This document shows positions 50,280-57,441 of a DNA stretch of 64,000 nt, in pieces. The stretch's first letter is position 1. Each line of letters starts with the position of its first letter. The position numbers were made by a program, and so were the translations under genes. The stretch comes from Plantibacter sp050587525 (GTDB lineage: Bacteria > Actinomycetota > Actinomycetes > Actinomycetales > Microbacteriaceae). Location: NCBI RefSeq assembly GCF_050587525.1, contig NZ_JBOBFT010000002.1:186001-250000 (forward strand). The letters run 5' to 3'. A model generated the notes under the pieces. The model was not told the DNA's origin. It worked only from the letters and a program-made list of their open reading frames with translations, and did not search any database.

Positions 50280-51641
50280 ATGACCGCACTCGAACGCGAC
50301 GTCGTCATCATCGGCGCGGGCGCATCCGGCCTCACGGCCGCTACGAAGCTGCGAGCGGCGGGCCTCTCGGTCGCCGTCCTCGAAGCGCGCGACCGCGTCG
50401 GCGGCCGCCTCTGGACCGATCACATCGACGGCGCGATGCTGGAGCTCGGCGGCCAGTGGGTCTCACCGGACCAGACGGCGCTCATCGACACGCTCGCCGA
50501 GCTCGGCCTCGACACCTACTCGCGCTACCGCGAGGGCGACAGCGTCTACATCAATGCAGACGGCGACATCACCCGGTTCACGGGCGACATCTTCCCCGTC
50601 GAGGCGTCGACCCAGCGCGAGATGGAACGCCTCATCGACCTGCTCGACGGCCTCGTCGCCGAGGTGGGCGTCCAGGAGCCGTGGTCGCACCCGCGCGCGA
50701 AGGAGCTCGACTCGATCTCCTGGAGCGCCTGGCTGGCAGAGCAGACGGACGACATCGAAGCGCGCGACAACATCGCCCTCTTCATCGCAGAAGCCATGCT
50801 GACCAAGCCGTCGCACTCCTTCTCGGCGCTGCAGGCGCTCCTGATGGCGGCTTCCGCGGGGAGCTTCACGCACCTCGTCGACGCGGACTTCATCCTCGAC
50901 AAGCGCGTCGTCGGCGGCCTCCAGCAGGTGCCGATCAAGCTCGCGGAATCGCTCGGCGACGACGTGCACCTGAACTCCCCGGTCCGCCGTCTCGAGTGGT
51001 CCGACGAGGGCGTCTCCGCGGAGGCCGACGGCATCACGGTCAACGCGAAGTACGTCATCGTGGCCGTCCCGCCGAACCTGTACACCCGCATCGACTACCA
51101 GCCGCCGCTCCCCCGCCTCAGCCACCAGATGCACCAGCACATGTCGCTGGGTCTCGTCATCAAGGTGCACGCGGTCTACGAGACGCCGTTCTGGCGCGAG
51201 GCCGGCCTCTCCGGCACGGCCTTCAGCCCGTACGAGATCGTCCACGAGGCGTACGACAACACGAACCACGAGGACCCGCGCGGCACCCTGGTCGGCTTCG
51301 TGTCCGATCTGAAGGCCGATGCCGTCTTCAAGCTCTCCGCCGAGGAGCGCCGCGAGCGCATCCTCACCTCGCTCTCCCACTACTACGGCGAGCAGGCCCT
51401 CAGCCCGGTCGTCTACTACGAGAGCGACTGGGGCAGCGAGGAGTGGACGCGCGGTGCGTACGCCGCGAGCTTCGACCTCGGCGGGCTCTCCCGCTACGGT
51501 GCGATGCAGACGACGCCCGTCGGACCGATCTACTGGTCCACGAGCGATCTCGCCGCAGAGGGGTACCAGCACGTCGACGGCGCGATCCGCATCGGCGCAG
51601 CGACCGCGGCAGCGATCATCGAGCGACACAACGCCTCCTGA
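50280..51641 (+). CDS. puo: Putrescine oxidase / flavin monoamine oxidase
   Basis: FAD-dependent amine oxidase of 453 residues that would convert putrescine and oxygen to 4-aminobutanal, ammonia and hydrogen peroxide. FAD loop DVVIIGAGASGLTAATKL, EARDRVGGRLWTD, and ELGGQWVSPDQTALI at the N-terminus; C-terminal HVDGAIRIGAATAAAII closes the FAD site. Length and spacing match actinobacterial putrescine oxidases. ATG 50280 starts the fold directly. Between an aminobutyraldehyde dehydrogenase and an APC permease, which supports the diamine substrate over tyramine-type amines. Confidence 0.88.
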   Translation: MTALERDVVIIGAGASGLTAATKLRAAGLSVAVLEARDRVGGRLWTDHIDGAMLELGGQWVSPDQTALIDTLAELGLDTYSRYREGDSVYINADGDITRFTGDIFPVEASTQREMERLIDLLDGLVAEVGVQEPWSHPRAKELDSISWSAWLAEQTDDIEARDNIALFIAEAMLTKPSHSFSALQALLMAASAGSFTHLVDADFILDKRVVGGLQQVPIKLAESLGDDVHLNSPVRRLEWSDEGVSAEADGITVNAKYVIVAVPPNLYTRIDYQPPLPRLSHQMHQHMSLGLVIKVHAVYETPFWREAGLSGTAFSPYEIVHEAYDNTNHEDPRGTLVGFVSDLKADAVFKLSAEERRERILTSLSHYYGEQALSPVVYYESDWGSEEWTRGAYAASFDLGGLSRYGAMQTTPVGPIYWSTSDLAAEGYQHVDGAIRIGAATAAAIIERHNAS

Positions 51642-51664
51642 TCGGTAGCATCGGCTCCACCAGT

Positions 51665-51785
51665 TCCACACTTCGACAGGCTCAGTGACCGGGATCTCCG
51701 GCTCAGTGACCGGGATCTCCGGCTCAGTGACCGGGATCCCCGGGTCAGTGACCGGGGTCCGGTCCCTGAGCCTGTCGAAGGGTTC
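51665..51785. repeat. Dispersed repeat cluster after putrescine oxidase
   Basis: A forward ACTTCGACAGGCTCAGTGACC is followed by three 20-bp units GGCTCAGTGACCGGGATCTC, then an inverted GGTCCCTGAGCCTGTCGAAGG. The inverted ends can form a stem. Confidence 0.9.
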
Positions 51786-51847
51786 CAACGCACCACCGCA
51801 CACCGCCGTGCAGTCCGGCATCGCACCCGATCGAAAGCGAACACCAG

Positions 51848-52744
51848 ATGAGATACATCGTTGGATACACCGATACCCCGGCAGGACGTGACGCGCTCGC
51901 CCACGGGATCCGCCTCGCCCGTGCCGCCAAGGCCCGCCTCGACGTGGTGCTCGTCCTCTCCAACGAGGAGCGCCCGACCCTCGTCCCCGCCGACCCGGGC
52001 TACGAACGCTTCCTCCGCGAGACGGCCGACGGCTGGCTCACCGAAGCCCTCTCGTCCGTCCCGAAGGACCTCAAGGCCAAGTCCCACCTCGTCTACGCGG
52101 AGTCGTTCGCGGAGGGCCTGCTCGAAGCGTCGAAGATCCTCGAGGGCTCCCTCATCGTGATCGGCGCGGCCCGCGGCGGCCTCCTCGGCCGCTTCTCGCT
52201 CGGCAGCGTCGCGAACACGCTCCTGCACTCGGCGGTCGTCCCCGTCGCCCTCGCACCGGACGGCTGCCGCGACGTGGCTCAGGCGCCCGCCGGCGAGCCG
52301 ACCCTCAGCCGCATCACGTGCGCGATCGGGACCCGCGCCGGAGCCGACGAGCTCCTCGACGCCGGCATCATCGCCGCACGTCGGTCCTCCATCCCGCTGC
52401 GGCTCGTCTCCCTCGTGGCCCTCGACCAGCCGGAGGGCGCTGAGCACCCCGACGCGATGGCCCGCGCGGCCGCGCACGCGCAGGAGGTCCTCGAGTACGC
52501 GAGTTCGCACCTGCCGTCCGACGTCACCGTCACGACCGAGATCGCCACGGGCGGCCGCGTCGAGGACGCCGTCGTCAGCCTCGACTGGGATCCGGCCGAG
52601 GTCGTCCTCGTCGGTTCCAGCCGCCTCGCACAACCCAAACACCTGTTCCTCGGCTCCACAGCGGCGAAGATGCTGCGCGAGCTGCCCGTTCCCATGGTGG
52701 TCGTCCCCCGACACTCCGTGCTGAGCATCGGAGACGCATCATGA
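51848..52744 (+). CDS. Universal stress protein, tandem Usp domains
   Basis: A 298-residue cytoplasmic protein with two Usp domains. Both keep the ATP-binding G-x2-G-x9-GS pattern: GAARGGLLGRFSLGSVAN (~103-120) and GSSRLAQPKHLFLGSTAAK in the second. Translationally coupled to the APC permease (ATGA overlap), a pairing known where Usp proteins regulate a co-encoded transporter. Probably senses energy state and tunes polyamine uptake; inferred. Confidence 0.9.
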   Translation: MRYIVGYTDTPAGRDALAHGIRLARAAKARLDVVLVLSNEERPTLVPADPGYERFLRETADGWLTEALSSVPKDLKAKSHLVYAESFAEGLLEASKILEGSLIVIGAARGGLLGRFSLGSVANTLLHSAVVPVALAPDGCRDVAQAPAGEPTLSRITCAIGTRAGADELLDAGIIAARRSSIPLRLVSLVALDQPEGAEHPDAMARAAAHAQEVLEYASSHLPSDVTVTTEIATGGRVEDAVVSLDWDPAEVVLVGSSRLAQPKHLFLGSTAAKMLRELPVPMVVVPRHSVLSIGDAS

Positions 52745-54318
52745 CTCCTCCAGAATCCGTTCCGACGGGCGACATCGCCCACCCCGAGACCACCGCGACG
52801 GGCGCCCTGTCCAAGAAGGGCCTCGGCGCCGGGACGGTCGGCCTCATCGGCGCGATCGTCATCGGCATCTCCTGCATCGCCCCGGCGTACACGCTCACGG
52901 GCGCCCTCGGGCCGACGGTCGCACAGGTCGGCACCCACGTGCCGGCGATCTTCCTCGTCGGCTTCATCCCCATGCTCCTCGTCGCCTTCGGCTATCGGGA
53001 GCTGAACAGCCGGATGCCGGACAGCGGCACCTCGTTCACATGGGCGACACGCGCGTTCGGGCCGTGGATCGGCTGGATGGCCGGGTGGGGGCTCATCGCG
53101 GCGACGATCGTCGTCCTCTCGAACCTCGCGGGCATCGCCGTCGACTTCTTCTACCTGATGCTGTCGCAGATCTTCCAGAACCCGGGAATCGCGGATCTCA
53201 CCCGCAACCCGTTCATCAACGTGATCACGTGTCTGGCCTTCATGCTGGGCGCGACGCTCATCTCCTATCGCGACATGCAGACGACGCAGAAGCTGCAGTA
53301 CGTGCTCGTCGGCTTCCAGCTGCTCGTCATGGTGTTCTTCGGCATCGTCGCGTTCGCGCACGTCGCCGCCGGCAACGCGTTCGACGCCACGGCGATCAAC
53401 CTCGACTGGTTCAACCCGTTCTCCGTCGGCTCGTTCAGCGCCTTCGCCGCCGGCCTCTCGCTCTCGATCTTCATCTTCTGGGGTTGGGACGTGACGCTCA
53501 CGATGTCCGAGGAGACGAAGGGGTCGGCCTCGACGCCAGGCAAGGCGGCGACGGCGACCGTGCTCATCATCGTCGTCCTGTACCTGTTCCTCTCGGTCGC
53601 GCTCATCAACTACGCGGGCGTCGGGAAGGGCGAGGTCGGTCTCGGGAACGAGGCGATCCAGGGCAACGTGTTCTTCTCGCTCGCGGGCCCCATCCTCGGT
53701 CCGCTCGCGATCCTCGTGTCGATCGCCGTGCTCTCCTCGTCCGCGGCGTCGCTGCAGTCGACGTTCGTGTCGCCCGCCCGCACGCTCCTCGCGATGGGCC
53801 ACTACGGCGCGCTCTCCCCGAAGTTCTCGAAGGTGCACCCGAAGTTCTTCACGCCCGGCTACGCGACCATCGTGTCGAGCGTCGTCGCCTCCGTGTTCTA
53901 CGCCGTCATGCGCTTCATCTCCGAGGACGTCCTGTGGGACACCATCACGACCCTCGGCATGATGATCTGCTTCTACTACGGCCTGACCGCGTTCGCGTGC
54001 GTCTGGTACTTCCGGAAGCAGTGGTTCTCGAGCGCCCGGAACTTCTTCTTCCAGTTCTTCGCCCCGCTCGTCGGCGGCCTGATCCTCGCGGTGCTGTTCT
54101 TCACGACCATCATCGAGAGCGCGGACCCGGCCTACGGCAGCGGATCGAACATCGGCGGGGTGGGCCTCGTGTTCATCCTCGGAATGACGATTATCGTGCT
54201 CGGCATCGTGATCATGCTCATCCAGGCCAAGCTGCGACCGGACTTCTTCCGGAACAAGACGCTCTCGCGCGGTGTCGCGGGCGACTCGAACGAGGCCGAC
54301 GCGGCCCTGCCGGAGTAG
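52741..54318 (+). CDS. APC-family amino-acid/polyamine permease
   Basis: A 525-residue importer with about 12 helices. KGLGAGTVGLIGAIVIGISCIAPAYTLTG is the helix 1 APC signature region (quoted as landmarks KGLGAG and CIAPAYTLTG), and PDSGTSFTWATRAFGPWIGW the helix 3 motif. FWGWDVTLTMSEETKG is the helix 6 region of the amino acid transporter subfamily. Placed at the end of the putrescine/GABA block, so putrescine or GABA is the probable solute, not proven. Stop followed by a hairpin terminator at 54369. Confidence 0.9.
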   Translation: MTPPESVPTGDIAHPETTATGALSKKGLGAGTVGLIGAIVIGISCIAPAYTLTGALGPTVAQVGTHVPAIFLVGFIPMLLVAFGYRELNSRMPDSGTSFTWATRAFGPWIGWMAGWGLIAATIVVLSNLAGIAVDFFYLMLSQIFQNPGIADLTRNPFINVITCLAFMLGATLISYRDMQTTQKLQYVLVGFQLLVMVFFGIVAFAHVAAGNAFDATAINLDWFNPFSVGSFSAFAAGLSLSIFIFWGWDVTLTMSEETKGSASTPGKAATATVLIIVVLYLFLSVALINYAGVGKGEVGLGNEAIQGNVFFSLAGPILGPLAILVSIAVLSSSAASLQSTFVSPARTLLAMGHYGALSPKFSKVHPKFFTPGYATIVSSVVASVFYAVMRFISEDVLWDTITTLGMMICFYYGLTAFACVWYFRKQWFSSARNFFFQFFAPLVGGLILAVLFFTTIIESADPAYGSGSNIGGVGLVFILGMTIIVLGIVIMLIQAKLRPDFFRNKTLSRGVAGDSNEADAALPE

Positions 54319-54368
54319 AGCGGGTCACAGCCCCGAACCGCTGATTCCACCCGTTTTCAGGACCGATC

Positions 54369-54399
54369 GAGGGCCGAGCGCACGACGCACTCGGCCCTC
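54369..54399 (+). terminator. Terminator hairpin after the putrescine block
   Basis: GAGGGCCGAG pairs with CTCGGCCCTC over an 11-nt loop, 50 bp after the permease stop and 59 bp before purS. Confidence 0.82.
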
Positions 54400-54457
54400 A
54401 CCTGTTCCTGAATTCGGATAGGGTGAGAGCATCCCCCGTCGCGTCGCAACGAAAGAG

Positions 54458-54748
54458 ATGTCCGTGCCGACCATCGTCGTAGAAGTCATGCCGAAAGCCG
54501 AACTGCTCGACCCGCAGGGCAAGGCCGTCGCCGGCGCCCTGTCGCGTCTCGGCAGCGGCGAGTTCACCGATGTCCGCATCGGCAAGCGATTCGAGCTCAC
54601 GGTCGACGGTCCCGTCACCGATGAGACGCGCGCGAAGGTGCAGCAGATCGCGGACGACATCCTCAGCAACAGCGTGATCGAGGACGTCGTCGCCATCCAC
54701 TACCCGGCAGAGGACGGCGCGGGCGCAGCAGCGGGCGACGCAGCATGA
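54458..54748 (+). CDS. purS: Phosphoribosylformylglycinamidine synthase subunit PurS
   Basis: A 96-residue small subunit of FGAM synthetase that bridges PurQ and PurL. IVVEVMPKAELLDPQGKAV, FTDVRIGKRFEL and IADDILSNSVIEDV are typical PurS. ATG 54458 or GTG 54464 could start it. The C-terminus carries an acidic Ala/Gly tail. ATGA overlap with purQ; purL is not in this window. Confidence 0.95.
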   Translation: MSVPTIVVEVMPKAELLDPQGKAVAGALSRLGSGEFTDVRIGKRFELTVDGPVTDETRAKVQQIADDILSNSVIEDVVAIHYPAEDGAGAAAGDAA

Positions 54749-55446
54749 CGACCCGCATCGGCGTCGTCACGTTCCCGGGCAGCCTCGATGACCGCGACGC
54801 CCAGCGCGCGGTGACCATGGCCGGTGCGGAAGCCGTCGCGCTCTGGCACGGCGACCACGACCTGCAGGGCGTCGACGCGATCGTCCTGCCCGGCGGATTC
54901 AGCTACGGCGACTACCTGCGCGCTGGCGCCATCGCCGCCATCGCACCGATCATGACCGAGGTCAAGGATGCCGCCGCGAAGGGCATGCCCGTCCTCGGCA
55001 TCTGCAACGGCTTCCAGATGCTCGTCGAGGCGCACCTGCTGCCGGGCGGTCTCATCCGGAACGCGCACCAGCAGTTCATCCGCCGCGACCAGGCGCTCAC
55101 GGTCGAGAACGCGGACACCGCTTGGACGCACCAGTTCTCGCGCGGCCAGGAGATCGTCATCCCGCTGAAGAACGCCGATGGCGGCTACATCGCCGACGCC
55201 GAGACGCTCAAGCGCGTCGAGGGCGAGGGTCTTGTGGCGTTCCGGTACGCGGGGATCAACCCGAACGGTTCGCTCGACGACATCGCCGGTCTCACGAACG
55301 AGGCGGGCAACGTCGTCGGTCTGATGCCGCACCCCGAGCACGCGATCGAGCCCGGCTTCGGCCCGGACACCCCGGCCGCCATGCGCTCGGGCGTCGACGG
55401 CCTCGCGTTCTTCACGAGCGCGGTCCAGGCCCTCCAGGCCGTCTAG
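54745..55446 (+). CDS. purQ: Phosphoribosylformylglycinamidine synthase subunit PurQ
   Basis: Glutaminase subunit of FGAM synthetase, 233 residues, supplying ammonia to PurL. RIGVVTFPGSLDDRDAQRAV, LPGGFSYGDYLRAGAIA, nucleophile Cys in VLGICNGFQMLVEA (~93), and the triad His/Glu in GLMPHPEHAIEP. Translationally coupled to purS. The usual neighbour purL is absent; a terminator and the hxlR gene follow. Confidence 0.96.
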   Translation: MTTRIGVVTFPGSLDDRDAQRAVTMAGAEAVALWHGDHDLQGVDAIVLPGGFSYGDYLRAGAIAAIAPIMTEVKDAAAKGMPVLGICNGFQMLVEAHLLPGGLIRNAHQQFIRRDQALTVENADTAWTHQFSRGQEIVIPLKNADGGYIADAETLKRVEGEGLVAFRYAGINPNGSLDDIAGLTNEAGNVVGLMPHPEHAIEPGFGPDTPAAMRSGVDGLAFFTSAVQALQAV

Positions 55447-55462
55447 CGTCCTTCCGCTCCGG

Positions 55463-55492
55463 GTCCCCGGTCCCTGAGCCTGTCGAAGGGCC
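55463..55492 (-). repeat. Single dispersed repeat copy after purQ
   Basis: CCCCGGTCCCTGAGCCTGTC followed by GAAGGGCC, one intact reverse copy between purQ and its terminator. Confidence 0.88.
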
Positions 55493-55514
55493 GCCCAGCC
55501 CCTCCCTGACTCTC

Positions 55515-55552
55515 ACGAAACCTCCGCCCCTCCTCCGGTGCGGAGGTTTCGT
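55515..55552. terminator. Bidirectional terminator hairpin
   Basis: ACGAAACCTCCG pairs perfectly with CGGAGGTTTCGT (14-nt loop) between convergent purQ and hxlR. Confidence 0.88.
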
Positions 55553-55604
55553 CGTCCTCCCGGCCCGCGAGGAGTCGCAAATGGCTCGTTGACGGGGGTC
55601 GGGA

Positions 55605-55985
55605 CTAGCCGTTTCCGACCCCTCGCGGGCTGAGGATGGCGTCGGCGTTGTCGTCGATCCAGGCCATGAGCGGGATCAGGTGGGTGTTGAGGTCCACGCC
55701 GCGCTCGCTCAAGCGGTACTCGACGTGCGGCGGGATCGTCGGGTACGCCGTGCGGATGATGATGCCGTCGCGTTCCAGCGTCCGGAGCGTCTGCGCGAGC
55801 ATCTTCTCGCTGATGCCGTCGACCACGCGACGCAACTCACTCCAGCGGAGGGTGCCGTCGGACAGGGCGAGCAGGACGAGGACGCCCCATTTGCTCGTGA
55901 CGTGATCGAGCACCGTGCGGGTGGGGCACGCTGCGGGAAGAATTCCGTCGGTGAACCCGGGCCGTTCCCCAAGACTGATGGACAT
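55605..55985 (-). CDS. HxlR-family transcriptional regulator
   Basis: A 126-residue winged-helix regulator: CPTRTVLDHVTSKWGVLVLL, LRWSELRRVVDGISEKMLAQ, TLRTLERDGII, HVEYRLSERGVDL. The family's early cysteine (CPTR, ~20) is present, and many HxlR proteins use it to sense quinones, diamide or aldehydes. Divergent from a QorB-like quinone reductase with a dyad between them, the standard redox-sensing pair. Confidence 0.92.
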   Translation of the reverse strand: MSISLGERPGFTDGILPAACPTRTVLDHVTSKWGVLVLLALSDGTLRWSELRRVVDGISEKMLAQTLRTLERDGIIIRTAYPTIPPHVEYRLSERGVDLNTHLIPLMAWIDDNADAILSPRGVGNG

Positions 55986-55988
55986 GTG

Positions 55989-56013
55989 AGTAGCTTACCT
56001 GAAAGTGGGTACT
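55989..56013. promoter_or_regulatory. Probable HxlR operator
   Basis: Nested dyads AGTA-N17-TACT and TACC-N8-GGTA lie immediately upstream of the hxlR start, in the 96-bp divergent region. Confidence 0.6.
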
Positions 56014-56081
56014 CTCTCTCGGGAAGTATCAGCAGCCGCCTGCGTTATGGTGAGGCGAACCCACGGGAAAGGACCCACATC

Positions 56082-56993
56082 ATGTCGCTCGACGCCTCCA
56101 GCGCAGCATCCGCATCCACCACCTCCACCGGCCGCCTCGTCGTCACCGGCGCCTCAGGGCAGCTCGGCCACCACGTCGTCGAGTCACTGCTCGCGCGCGG
56201 CGTCGATGCGGGCCGCATCGTCGCGACGGGCCGCCGCACCGAAGCCCTCGAGGACCTCGCCGCGAAGGGGGTCACGACCGCTCGACTCGACTTCGCCGAC
56301 CCCGCGACGATCGACGCCGTGCTCCAGGCCGGCGACACCGTCCTCCTCGTCTCCGGCTCCGAAGTCGGCAACCGCGTCGCCCAGCACCGCAACGTGATCG
56401 ATGCCGCCGCTCGCGCAGGCGTCGCCCGCATCGTCTACACGAGCGCCCCGAAGGCGACGACCTCGGACCTCATCCTCGCGCCGGAGCACAAGGCCACCGA
56501 GGAGCTGCTCGCCGCATCCGGCGTTCCGACCACGATCCTCCGCAACGGCTGGTACACCGAGAACTACGCCGGCGCACTGGCGCAGGCCGCCGAGAGCGGC
56601 TCCTTCATCGGCAGCGTCGGCGACGGCCTGGTGTCGAGCGCCTCGCGCGCCGACTTCGCCGAAGCTGCCGCCGTCGCGCTCATCACGGACGGCCTCGAGG
56701 GCCGTGTGTTCGAGCTCTCCGGGGATGTCGCATGGTCGCACGATGAACTCGCGAAGGCGTTCTCCGAGGTCACCGGCACGACGATCGAGTACCGCGACCT
56801 GTCGCCTGAGGACCACACGGCCGCGCTCCTCGCCGCCGGTCTGGACGAGGGTACGGTCGGTTTCGTCGTCGGGCTCGACGGCAACACGCGCGACGGCCTC
56901 CTCGGCGAGACGAACGGTGAACTCGCCGCGCTCATCGGCCGCCCGACGACGCCGCTCGTCGAGGGCCTGCGCGCCGTCGTCGCCGCGAGCTAG
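56082..56993 (+). CDS. NmrA/QorB-type NAD(P)H:quinone oxidoreductase
   Basis: A 303-residue atypical SDR. Rossmann loop LVVTGASGQLGHHVVESLL, TGRRTEALEDL, VLLVSGSEVGNRVAQHRNVI, and IVYTSAPKATTSDLILAPEH, TILRNGWYTENYAG as in QorB. ATG 56082 has AAAGGA 8 nt upstream. Likely reduces toxic quinones under control of the divergent HxlR protein. Confidence 0.88.
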   Translation: MSLDASSAASASTTSTGRLVVTGASGQLGHHVVESLLARGVDAGRIVATGRRTEALEDLAAKGVTTARLDFADPATIDAVLQAGDTVLLVSGSEVGNRVAQHRNVIDAAARAGVARIVYTSAPKATTSDLILAPEHKATEELLAASGVPTTILRNGWYTENYAGALAQAAESGSFIGSVGDGLVSSASRADFAEAAAVALITDGLEGRVFELSGDVAWSHDELAKAFSEVTGTTIEYRDLSPEDHTAALLAAGLDEGTVGFVVGLDGNTRDGLLGETNGELAALIGRPTTPLVEGLRAVVAAS

Positions 56994-57441
56994 TCGCCAG
57001 CGGCTCCGCGCGGACCAAGCGCCGGTCGCGCGTTGCATCGCCGCCCCGCGTTGCATCGCCGCCCCGCCCTTCGCCCATGCACTCACTCCGCTCCGCCGGG
57101 GTCGGTGTGTGGGCGTTCGGCGTCCGGGCCTGCGGCATTGCGGGCAGCGCGATGCGGACGACTCGACGATGACGATGACGCAGCACCGCACAGCCGACGG
57201 CCAGCGCGCGCACCCATCGCGCCCAGCCCCCACCCAGTGACATCGCCGACCAGCGTGCGCCCACATCACCGGCACGCCCTCCGAACGGGGCTCACAGACA
57301 GCGCATTCCGGATTCCGTTGCGAAATCGCTATCTGGCAGCCGAATCCGGAGCAATCCCACCGGTTATGCTCTCGATACCACCGATGCACCAACGACGATG
57401 CACCGGCACGACAGGCACCACCCACTCCACGAGCAGGTGAT
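56994..57441. other. Gene-free interval with small tandem and inverted repeats
   Basis: No credible gene. It holds an exact 18-bp tandem pair GCGTTGCATCGCCGCCCC (57030-57065), a GACGATGAC-rich stretch, and an inverted pair TCCGGATTC / GAATCCGGA (~57306-57347) that may be an operator for the amidohydrolase gene. Confidence 0.6.

Noticed and set aside
57001..57240. Small protein in the gap before the amidohydrolase
   Set aside because: Candidate frames are Arg/Pro-rich, lack a ribosome-binding site, and are extensions of shadows of the quinone-reductase gene.
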